A DNA stretch of 64,000 nucleotides, taken from Oasisia sp. SBJ-2009. Lineage: Eukaryota; Annelida; Polychaeta; Sabellida; Siboglinidae. The position numbers were made by a program, and so were the translations under genes. Each line of letters opens with the position of its first letter. Within the stretch, counting starts at the first letter, position 1. Shown here piece by piece: positions 25,294-38,147 of the stretch. The stretch is from the NCBI GenBank assembly GCA_964017155.1, contig OZ024862.1:35353690-35417689 (forward strand). Direction: 5' to 3'. The notes under the pieces are model-generated. The model was given only the letters and a program-made list of their open reading frames with translations. It did no database searches and was not told where the DNA came from.

Positions 25294-25653
25294 CACACCT
25301 ATCCACGTTTCACCCACTCAGACACACACCCCTGCCACTACATAACTGTGTGACCAGACAGAATTGTGTGTAAAACATTCTCCACACTTCGAGTGTCAGG
25401 TAGGAGTTGAACGTTGGTCCTCTCAGCTAAGAAGTCCTGTTCTGTCCACTAGGTGGCAGCACGTGACAGGGTTTGTTCTGGAACAGTTTCTTCTCGCAGT
25501 CACACTGTCCAGTTAACACCCCAAACAACTGACCAGTCCACCTGCATTTTGTTAAGAGTACCCCAAGTTTATATGTTTGTTTGTTGTGCGTTGAAAATGA
25601 TTAACAAATGTCATTGCACCTAAGAGTAACCTAACATGTCCTTGGTGACGCCA
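24430..25653. other. Intergenic stretch with CA/ACGC microsatellite
   Basis: Microsatellite at 25,127-25,295: CA repeats, then GCAT/ACGC units (about 16 ACGC copies). Nothing else is recognised. Part of it must be the 3' UTR of the acid phosphatase gene; the nearest minus-strand AATAAA is at 24,944-24,949. Confidence 0.5.
25127..25295. repeat. (CA)n / (GCAT)n / (ACGC)n compound microsatellite
   Basis: CA dinucleotides pass through ATGC units to a run of ACGC tetranucleotides. Thr/His/Ala/Arg frames on plus are artefacts. Confidence 0.95.
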
Positions 25654-28600
25654 TCATAGTCCTTCCTCTCTCACTAGCACGTCACGTTCCAACATGTCCG
25701 CTGGCTCATTTCTGTAGTCTTGCTTCCGTAGCTTCTTGTATTGCCGCCATATGACAAGGAGGCCAACGACCAACACCATTACAATCGACAACACTCCTAC
25801 CAGGAAGACCAGTATACCTGCAAGCAAAGGATAACAAGTTTTTAAAACATATTTCTGCAGCCATGTTAATCACCAGGAAGAACAGCAGACCTGCAGGCTG
25901 ATGATAAGACAGACATATGTTCCTGGAAGACATTACTGCTGCCATACAACATGCAGAGAGAACAGTAGACTGGCAGGCAAAGGCACATTTACAGACAGTT
26001 CCAGGAGATCTGGACAAATACATACTCTACAATAGTTGACATCAGACACAGAGACAACTGATCAAATACAGAGATACCTCTGTAGTCAACTAACTAGTCA
26101 ACATCAGCCACAGGGAGAACTGATCAATCACAGGGGTAGACTAACTAGTCAACATCAGCCACAGGGAGAACTGATCAATCACAGGGGTGGACTGACTAGT
26201 CAATATCAGCCACAGGGAAAACTGATCAATCACAGGGGTAGACTAACTAGTCAACATCAGCCACAGGGAGAACTGATCAATCACAGGGGTAGACTAACTA
26301 GTTAACATCAGCCACAGGGAGAACTGATCAATCACAGGGGTGGACTGACTAGTCAATATCAGCCACAGGGAAAACTGATCAATCACAGGGGTAGACTAAC
26401 TAGTCAACATCAGCCACAGGGAGAACTGATCAATCACAGGGGTAGACTAACTAGTCAACATCAGCCACAGGGAGAACTGATCAATCACAGGGGTGGACTG
26501 ACTAGTCAATATCAGCCACAGGGAAAACTGATCAATCACAGGGGTAGACTAACTAGTTAACATCAGCCACAGGGAAAACTGATCAATCACAGGGGTAGAC
26601 TAACTAGTCAACATCAGCCACAGGGAGAACTGATCAATCACAGGGGTAGACTAACTAGTTAACATCAGTCACAGGGAGAACTGATCAATCACAGGGGTAG
26701 ACTAACTAGTTAACATCAGTCACAGGGAGAACTGATCAATCACAGGGGTAGACTAACTAGTTAACATCAGTCACAGGGAGAACTGATCAATCACAGGGGT
26801 AGACTAACTAGTTAACATCAGTCACAGGGAGAACTGATCAATCACAGGGGTAGACTAACTAGTTAACATCAGTCACAGGGAGAACTGATCAATCACAGGG
26901 GTAGACTAACTAGTTAACATCAGTCACAGGGAGAACTGATCAATCACAGGGATAGACTAACTAGTTAACATCAGTCACAGGGAGAACTGATCAGTCACAG
27001 GGATAGACTAACTAGTTAACATCAGTCACAGGGACAACTGATCAGTCACAGGGGTAGACTAACTAGTTAACATCAGTCACAGGGAGAACTGATCAATCAC
27101 AGGGATAGACTAACTAGTTAACATCAGTCACAGGGACAACTGATCAGTCACAGGGATAGACTAACTAGTTAACATCAGTCACAGGGACAACTGATCAGTC
27201 ACAGGGATAGACTAACTAGTTAACATCAGTCACAGGGACAACTGATCAGTCACAGGGATAGACTAACTAGTTAACATCAGGCACTAAGACACATCATCAA
27301 CAACAGGGTTAGAGTAACTAGTCGTGTTAACCTTAGATTGTAGTTTCAGAGAGAGATGAACAGAAACCAAATACATGAATTTTATCATTTGTGTAATCCT
27401 GGAATGATAAATGACTATATGAATGCTAACTTCTGCCACTGGATGAATTAGAAACTCATCCCATGTCTGGTTAAAAAAAAAAAAAAAATTCAACCAAATA
27501 TTTATGATAATCATCACAGATGACTGCAACAAGTGGATGATGATGACGATGACTTACTTTTGCGGTCACCATGAGACGGTCCCTGACACTCAGTGGCCCA
27601 GTCTCCAGGGACCACGTCAAAGGTGAGAGACAGAAACTTGTCGTATGGACAGGTCGGGGAACAACCTGTGCACCAATGAAGAGACTTGCCACTAGAGACA
27701 TGTGATGGTCACATGACATACCAAGTCTAGATAACGGAGTAGTTAGCAAATTAATAACATGAATTATTTCAGGACTTTCTCAAACTAGCTAAAAAAGATG
27801 GGTGCATCCAAAACACATGGGGTGATCACTGGTCAACTTACAGATACCGGATTATATACAATGTATGTTTATAAATCATTGTCAAAGCAATGTAATTGAC
27901 ACCTGAATTAATTCAATACTCAATACTAGGCAGGCAAGCAGGCAGGCAGATGTGCACTGTAAGGCTATGTACTACAGCACTAGGTATGACAGTGTCTGAC
28001 ACGAGATGTTGTACCAGGGCAGCCAACTGAACTTGTTACCACCCAAACACAACTGAATACATACCGGGGATTTGTAAGAGGTAGGGCTCTGTGTTTGAGT
28101 CATTCCTATAGTGGATCTGGACGCTGTACTGACCACTGTTGTTATACAGTTCTACCATCATAGTAGCCGCAAACGGTGGGGCCTTCACATTGAAGATGTT
28201 CAATGCACTGAGAAGCGACATTATTGTAGCGTCGTGCTGAAACAAAGGATTATTCATGACAGTCCTTGCAATGTAGAATTGTAAGAATTGGTTGAAGTAC
28301 ATCCATATAGACGTTCCAACTGCACTGAAATAGCCTGGCCAATGTAGCAGCGTAAAAAGGATCACTTACGGCTGAATACATGAACAGTTTGGTGGGTTGG
28401 TCTGTTTGCCTTGGAGGGTGTAGGATGGTTGCATTCATGTTCGTTATCATCTCTTTGAGCAGAGGACCTGGTAGAACACACAAGGACCCGTGAACACATG
28501 ACGAGGACCTGGTAGAACACACAAGGACCCATGAACACATGACACAGGACCTAGTAGAACACACAAGGACCCATGAACACATGACAGAGGACCTGGTAGA

Positions 28601-31600
28601 ACACACAAGGACCCATGAACACGTGACAGAGGACCTGGTAGAACACACAAGGACCCATGAACACATGACAGAGGACCTGGTAGAACACACAAGGACCCAT
28701 GAACACATGAAAGAGGAACTGGTAGAACACACAAGGACCCATGAACACGTGACAGAAGAGCTGGTAGAACACACAAGGACCACATGAACACACAACAGAG
28801 GACCTGTTAGAACACACAAACCACACAAATACATAACAGAGGACCTGGTAGAACACACAAACCACACAAATACATAACAGAGGACCTGGTAGAACACACA
28901 AGGACCACACGAACACATGACAGAGGACTTGGTAGAACATACAAGGACCATAGGAACACGTGACAGAGGACCTAGAAACACAAGACAACATTATAAATAT
29001 ACATGAACACACAAAAGTGGACCTGGACGGCAAAATGCACATTAACAGGAGACGACTTAGAACAAACAAAGACCACACGTAACAATAACAACAAACCTGA
29101 CAGAACAACAGAGATTATGTAAACATGGCAGCGTGTCCATGAACATGACAGACAACCTGATATAATGCGAACACAACAGAGAACTTGGTAGAACACACAA
29201 GCCTCACATTTGTGCAAGTCTCTTGTTGCGCGTTTGTTACCGAATCCGAAGAAGGTCATAACATATGCCCTTGCTATCTCACACGTCTTCTGGCGGACAG
29301 AGCTCTCACTGTCCCACATCTGGGTCGCCCAGTCGGGGAGGGTCTTGTTGTGGGTCAACTGTAATAGAATAACATGATGCACTTCTCTTTAAAGCGACAT
29401 GATCAGTTTGTGGCTTGTTATTTTTATTGCAAAATCATGTTATAAATTATACTTATTATAGCATACAGACCGTCAAAAGATGTTTTCATGTACCATTTAG
29501 GGGTTGAAAATAGACGCAGTAAGGGCGCTTACTGTGTGTACACATCGACCACGAGGCGTTTTCGAAACCATTGTAGACATGGCTAAAAGCCTGGAACGAA
29601 ATGCATGTTCACGTAATGTAGTATCACGGGAACACAAGTTGACGGGTTGCATGTGCTGCCATGTCGTGTATTTGTTGTCATTCGTAATGATATGAAGTCA
29701 GTATTTATTTGTGAATGCAATTTGTATGGGCGTTACATTTGTTATAAAAACATGGTATATATTTGTAATACATATATGTTGTGTGCACATCATAAGACCA
29801 GACAAGTAACATACTATTATTAGAAAATCTTTGTAGCCAATAACAACTAATTCACTAACTGCCACACCCAGCCAGGTGCACGCTCCCAGTTGGTAAAGGT
29901 CAAAGGGTGGGAGTCACTCGGGGCGATTTGAGTAACAGCGTCAGGATTCTTATAAACATTCAATGTTTAACATTACAAAGTGAGTTCTGTTTCGATAAAA
30001 CATTTATTGGCGGCCAGGACGCTACAATAGTTATAACTTATACCGTATAACATGATTTTGCAATAAAAATAGAAAGCCACGAATGGACCATGTCGCTTTA
30101 AACCAACAATGTTTCCCAAAAACAAATCGACATAAAATGACACTGTAGGTACAGGTGACTGGCCACAGTTGCTCATGCAAATGTATTAAATTGCGCTGGT
30201 CTATTAACTCTATTGGACAGGTGAACCAAAAATACTCACTAAATGATGTTCTGTAAATATTTTGATTTTGCAGGATTGCACATTTCATTTTACATCCTTT
30301 TTCATTCACAACATGTCAGAACTGAAGTGTGCCTGGTGACCTAGTGTGTCCAGGGCTGGAACAAAAATCATGATTTTCTCGAATAAATCAGATTTTTTTG
30401 ATTAAATCAGATTTTTTTTATTAAATCAATTTATTTGATTGTTTCAACATTCTCGACAATCATAAGAAATATGTAATTTGGAAAATAAATAAATATGTGA
30501 AATATCATAATACATGTATACCCAATAGGCTGAACATTTCATTCTTAGTATTTCTAAATAATTAAAGCAAAATTGTTATGTACAAATTTAAACTTTATTT
30601 AAAACTACATACAGTTCAATCAACTAGCAACAAAACAAACAATCAGTTTGTGGTACATGTGATTATTCATTATTGGTAGCCTGATTATTATCATCTTCAT
30701 ATCAGTTGTCAGAGTCCGAGGCAATATTCACATTTAGAACTGTGTATATGAACACAACCATGTGGGCTTAGTAATAACAAAATGTCAGCTGTCGTACTGT
30801 TGAGTGTTGTTGTGGATTATTATTATTATAAATTTGCACAAATAAAGAGAGTAATCAGGTAAGTATAAATTTAAGATAATCTGAAAAAAATCAATATCTT
30901 GATTTTTCATGTTGATTAAATCAATGATTTAATCGATGATTTAATCAATTTGATTAACTCAACGCCAACCGTGCCAGTGCCTGCCTCTCTCTTTGTCTGT
31001 TGATGAACATTGGAAGATGTTTCAGAGATACTGTCATCCACTGTACAATAAAATCTAACTTGAAGAAAACACACTATAGACATAGAAAATAGACAAGATT
31101 ACGTCATTCAGTAACCTTGTAAATGTGGCTCTCTGAAGATACACATATAGCCGTTCTGTTAAATGATACCTTAGGTCAAACATACATAACCGAGACTCAA
31201 ACATAATGTTATACAAACGTTTTGCACTTGCAGCAGAGACACCAAAATGAAATTTGAATTTTCAATATGGTAACTGTTCCGTTGTTTTTATCCTTGGTGA
31301 GCAACTGTCCATGATTTGTGACATTACCTCACATACGAATGTGTCACAAATGAACGACAAGTCGTTGACATCTTCCCAAGTGTCACAAAGTTCCCATGGA
31401 TGTCGAATAACTTCCCCTGTGTGAACTGACAGGTATTCGTAAAACGCCTGGAACAGATCACGAGAATTAATCACAGTTACAGCCAATCAACTGGGATCTA
31501 CCTGCTTCAGCTTTCAAATATTCTGTTCTGTTTTGCGTAATGTGAAAAAAAGGCAAGTTCTTATATAGCGCAGTATCCAGTCCTCAGGACCGTTCAAAAC

Positions 31601-34600
31601 GCTTTACACTTTACTTCCCTGACAGACATGTTCACTCAGACACCATCTCGGCTTCTCTGGGAAGCATCCAGCCATATGCTACAATTAATGCGTCGCGAAG
31701 GCTGCTCGTACACATATCCACCACTGTCTATAGCCAGGTACTCATTTATTCAGCTGAGTGAACTGGAGCAATGCAGAGTGAAACAATTTGCCCCAGGTTT
31801 TAACACCGCAGCCAGGATTCGAACCCGGGTTCTTTTAGTCGAGAGTTCGAAGCTCTACCCCTGAGCCATTGTGCTCTAGAGCAGTGAACTACAATGTACC
31901 TGTGGGTAGGCTTTATTGCCAACAATCAACGTTATTTGTTTGGCAACGTGTGCGTGACTATATACACGTATGTCACAGTGTTGAGGGTGGGTGGAGGAAC
32001 AGTTCACACTAGTTGGACATTCAGAACATGTGATTGAGATCAAATTGTAAGAATGTTTGTTTCTTGAACTTCGATACATGGGCAGTTTCTTCTTCATTTT
32101 CTTCCATATACTGGACTGGGCCTTTGCAGGGTGCTAAAAGTCCAAAGAAGCTTGTGCGCTTGGGGAGGGGGGGGGAGCGGTGTATGCTCTCTTAAAACAA
32201 ACAGTTAATAAAAAAATTAAAACGTAAATAAAATTATAGTATGAACCGCTGGTGATTCAAAAAGATTTATTATTATGATGTACATAGTTTCATGAAGAAA
32301 TTAAAGAAGACGTTAAGTTTATTTTATTGCCGTCAGACATGTTTGACATACTTTGTTCTTCAGTGCCTCCCTCTTGATTTCAGCATCGTCCAGAATCTTC
32401 TCAAGCAACTTTGCTCCCACTGGACAACGTGCAAATAATATCCGGAGCTGGAAACACAGACTGTAATCAATGTAAACGCTGTGGCAATGCGTACGTTCAA
32501 GGAAACTTTCCCAATGCAAGCGTTACTTTAAAGGTTGACTGAAACGCAGTAACCATTGCCCAAATGTAAAAACATACCATTTGGAGGATATCTGACCCCG
32601 ACTTGATGAGCACTATGGTATATTTTTAATATTTAAAAAAAAATTGTCGTATAACCTGTGGATGCTGTCGTGCTAGGTTCAAGCTCCATTTGGTACGACT
32701 CGCTCCTGTCTACTCAACATACATTGTTTTTTTTATTTACGTCATCAGTAGACATTTCTGCATAAAACAAGGCTTTTAAGACTATTGAAACCCCACCTAT
32801 TCTGGGTTGTGTATGAAGTGTAGACACCTATCAGTTTATTTAATTTGTATTTTATTTTAACCTATTTATTATCTTGTATATGTTTTACATTAATTTTACA
32901 AAATGTCATACTCATTATTTTGTTATCAATATACCATTTATTTTAATAATTATCTTTAGCTAACTTAATAATTTAATTTATTACTACTATTACTTTTTAT
33001 ACAATTTTAGGTATTTTATTTACTTTAACAAACTTAATATTATAATTCTATGACACATGTATGCATACTCATGTACAGCGCCTCCGAATGGATATTTCTA
33101 GATTTGTGTCACTTTATAAAATGTTCTTATTATTATTATGGCCCATATTATATATAATTTATATATGGTAAGCATTACATAGATCAACAAATCAGTTGAA
33201 TATGTGTTTGAAATAAGAGCTCTAAATAATTTTTTTACTATGATTTGTAACAAACGAAAGCTTTTAAAGAGCACAGTGCAATTCTTGCAGAATGTTGGAT
33301 TTCCTCAAGTTTGGGAATTTTCTTACTGATAACTGTGCTAATATACTTCAAATTGCTACATAGAGATTCAGTTTGCCAAAGCCGCGTGACAAAAGTCATT
33401 CACAATGATACTGTATGTTTTGCAGATGGAGCACGTACAGTTTCACACATCATTACTTTAACAGGACCAACTAGTGTGGCTTCTGAAATTATTTCACTGA
33501 TTGTAATTTAATTTAACTATTTATGTCAAACATGCTTACAAATGAATTGTTGGTTTAATTAACAATAACACTTACAGTATACAATATGACATCATATTTT
33601 TGTGTTTGCGCAAATATGACTATTGATGAAGTAAATAAAAAAATCTACACTGAGTAGACAGGAGCTATTCAAACCAAATGACAGTAATATATTGGCGCCC
33701 AGTAGTCCAGGATATCCACATTTGACAAATTATTTAAAATACACCATGGTTCTTTACATTTTACACACTTGCTCACGGACATGTCCACTACACAATAAAC
33801 ACTGCATCTACAGTTTATACATTAGCCTGCAACTACTTCCCCAAAGAAATATATGACAGTCAACATCTTTCCATATTCCACATATTAGTTCATGAACATC
33901 ACACCCCTACTGCTACATGCAAATACAGTCACATTATTACTGTTTTCAGTTATTGCATGCACGGTTGCACGCACTCACACACGCACACAACAGTGTAAAG
34001 ATTATATCTACACTCAACACACCAGTTCATGAACATTTTCAAACACAATACCCAGCAAACAAGGAACCATTTCTGAACCAGTTGGCACGTGTCATACTGG
34101 TTCATACTTGCTACTGCTCCTCCAGTACGTGTTTTCATGTGTATTCACGTGAATTAATTTTAATACACATGTTCTGCCTGTTGTCATGCGTTTTGAACGA
34201 GTTTGACACGAGTCATACTGGGTCAGAACTGGTATGGCTTCACTGGTACGTGTCATCACGTGAAAAACTTGTTATTTCACGGAAAACATGTGTTGACACA
34301 CCAAATTTATTTACAGAATCCGGTGAATTCATGTACAGAAACATGTGAATTGAGCCAGATGAACTCGTGAATTCACTTACAGAACATGTGTAATCATGGG
34401 TCGTTGTTTGCTGGGTAGAACAACACTAGCTTCTTCAATCATTCATTTTATAAATTCAAAAGCCCGTCCTATATATGAGAGGTGAGGAAAGTGGCTAAGT
34501 CACCCTACATTGTCTTCTTGGAGGGGTTCTGTGTGTACAGGAATGGGCTGCCAGAGTATATGTTTGTTCCACAGCTGAGCGCCCTCTGGTGGGTAGAGTC

Positions 34601-37600
34601 CAGCCAGGTTTGCGTAGGCACTCATCAGTGTGCGCTCTCTGTCAGACGAACGTACATGGATCTGATCGACGAACCAAAGACAAAGTTTCTAATACAACAT
34701 TTAAATCAAGTCGCAACACTGGGAAACGATGTTTTATAAAATTCTTAATTTCAGAGATCATGGACATTAAATTTACACGTAATTTTTTTCGATATATCTT
34801 CATTTTTTTTCTCAGTTATTGCCAAGATTAAAACAAACTTTTCAAAATGAAGTTTTCTATAAAAAAATCTGTATTATCAATTATTAACTTCTCAATGTAA
34901 CTTGTTCAGTTTGGATTATTTGCCAAGAATAAAATACTAGGTATTGAAGGATTAAGTTCACATTTCCATCAAGATCAACAAATTTATGAGACATGACCCA
35001 GACAGTTAGTTTTATGCAATGTAATAGCCCTGATGCTCAGTAGCAGGGCAGCCATAACACAACAACTGCATTACACAGTTATGTGGCTTTGCAGGACGAC
35101 AGCCATTTTTCTTTTAAAACCACCAGATTCACAAATTATTACTACTATAATTCTTTTTCCGGGCTGGTATCATGTTCACTAATTACACCTACATTGTAAT
35201 GACTGTTCACAGAATTGTAGTCCTAATTATGTGTAGTGTGTTTTATGTGAGCCTGGGTTTGGTGACGGTGTACCTGATAGTGGATGTAGGTGTTGTATGT
35301 GAGCTGGGGTTTGGTGACACTGTACCTGATAGTGGACGTAGGTGGTGTATGTGAGCTGGGGTTTGGTGACACTGTACCTGATAGTGGACATAGGTGGTGT
35401 ATGTGAGCTGGGGTTTGGTGACACTGTACCTGATAGTGGACGTAGGTGTTGTAAGTGAGCTGGAGTTTGGTGACACTGTACCTGATATTGGACGTAGGTG
35501 GTGTATGTGACCTGGGGTTTGGTGACACTGTACCTGATAGTGGACGTAGGTGTTGTAAGTGAGCTGGGGTTTAGTGACACTGTACCTGATAGTGGACGTA
35601 GGTGTTGTAAGTGAGCTGGGGTTTGGTGACACTGTACCTGATAGTGGACGTAGGTGTTGTAAGTGAGCTGGGGTTTAGTGACACTGTACCTGATAGTGGA
35701 TGTAGGTGGTGTATGTGAGCTGGGGTTTGGTGACACTGTACCTGATAATGGACGTAGGTGTTGTATGTGAGCTGGGGTTTGGTGACACTGTACCTGATAA
35801 TGGACGTAGGTGTTGTATGTGAGCTGGGGTTTGGTGACACTGTACCTGATAATGGACGTAGGTGTTGTATGTGAGCTGGTGTTTGGTGACACTGTACCTG
35901 ATAGTGGATGTAGGTGGTGTATGTGAGCTGGGGTTTGGTGACACTGTACCTGATAGTGGACGTAGGTGGTGTATGTGAGCTGGGGTTTGGTGACGCTGTA
36001 CCTGATAGTGGACGTAGCTGGTGTTCAGGAGTCTGTGCTTCAACATGTAGCGTTGTCGTAGAAACTGACCCAGCTGGTACTGCTGCTGCATCCCTAACTG
36101 TAAACAACAACGTGTAAACAACAACATCTATACTGACAACAATATACTTGTCTTAAAAAAAAAACTTATTTACAAAACAACAACAAAAATGGGCCAAGTG
36201 GCCTTGGAGTCCTTTGCCTACATAGTGAGTTGGTAATTATGAATGTTGTGTGTTTTGGTGAATCACAGTCACCCTCTTGCCTCTTCACCATAATCACCTT
36301 AATGGCATTTTCATTGGTTATTTATATGAAATGACCCAAAACACAACCAGAGTGTGTGAAAACAGTAGACGATATCAGCAGTGTATTTTTTCACTCTACA
36401 GTTGTCTAGGATGTTAAGTTTCTATCTTTGTCAAGTTTCACTTACAGGTTTTTGCTTACAATATTTCTTTAACCAGTAGACACCAGTGATATTATGTTTA
36501 AGAAAAATGTTCTGGTTATCGTTATGGGATGACCAGAAACACTGCCAAATTGTGCGGCTGCAGCAACAGGGCTGGTTATCTACATCAGTCTACTTCACTG
36601 GCCAGAATGCAGTTGATATCAATATAGTGTATGATATTTCATTTATATAGATGTTCAGAATATTAATTCTACATGTATAGGTGACAATAAAACACAGTCA
36701 CGCCATACTTAAGGTAATTATATAAACATGTAAATAACCTCAACTTGCATTGAAGATACAGCTTAAATGATGGAATACCAATTAACTATGCTTTCCAGGC
36801 AGACCAAGGGCTTACAGAGCACGGAGGTCAAGTTAGGCAGTCTAGGATAAACAAGTATTCTTTCCCAGCCTGTTCAGGCAGATATAAGCAAAATGTGGTC
36901 ATGTAGCTATTGGGAAGGTCCACAGGTGCCCTTAGAAACATTCAAAGAAATAAAAAGAATACTACAAATTGTAGTATCTTCGCCTAATTGGGATTGTCTC
37001 TGGTTACTTATATGAGATGACCAGAAGCACAGCCATATTGTGTGAATGAGGCAGACAAAATGAGACAACATCAATAAAGTGTATAATTATGCATTTTCAC
37101 TCTATGGTTAAATGTAGAATATTAACTTTCTATCTTTGTCAACTGTTATGCACTTACATGAGACGATATATCTTTAACCAATATACACCAAAGTGGCATA
37201 ATTTGGAATGAAGGGCCATGCATTTAGGTAACTTGGAATTAGTCAGAGGGCGACTCATTTCTGGGTCAGAGGCTACATTTCACAACAATTTTCCGATCTA
37301 TAAAAACAAAGTTGCAGTAATCTTTCAAATTTTAACTGACACAACTGTATTTAGTAACTGTAAGTCATTTGCATTGCATGTTACCAGCATCACATCTGTG
37401 TCTTAGAATTATGTTTTTATCATTGGCATTATGATGACCTATAAAACAATGTTTTGAAAATATGCCTACTTGGGTAAAATTGTATTGTTTGAATTTTATG
37501 AAAATAAATTAAAACGTGGACAATGATTGTGTTACATGAATTATATATGGTAAAAGATAATGACACCAAGATATTTATAATACACTGTTCTGTTCTAAAT

Positions 37601-38090
37601 ACTCTCTGTATCCCAATGTGCAATGTATACAGACATATTTTTCAAAAACCTGGTGAATCATGTTGCTAAGAAATGATCTTTTTTTCCAGAAATTAACTTT
37701 TTGTTTTGTTTTTGTCGTTAATATTCACAAAAATGTATTGGTAACATGTACCTTTTCACTGGTTTAAATATTGAAGTTTGCCTACAAATAGTAAAGGAAC
37801 ATGTGGACAAGGCCAGTACAGCAGGAACAATGAGGTGAAAGTTAAGAATGTGATGCTAATTATACCGGGGTCTACATATCTAAACATTTTATCCTCCCAA
37901 AATATTAGTAAGTCATGGACATGGAAAGTTTTACATAAAACAACACATTTTGATCATTTGTCAAATATTTTCATTCAAAACAAATTGTTTTAGCATAATT
38001 TTTTTTCTCATAAACCGATACCAGTCATTACCAGAAAGTATACAAATATGCAGCCACAAACACGCACATGCATGCGCACATATATGCACG

Positions 38091-38147
<57 letters not shown>

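Noticed and set aside
31815..31880. A functional tRNA gene
   Set aside because: A and B boxes are present, but the cloverleaf pairing is poor and the segment continues into a SINE body that also occurs at 6.0 kb.
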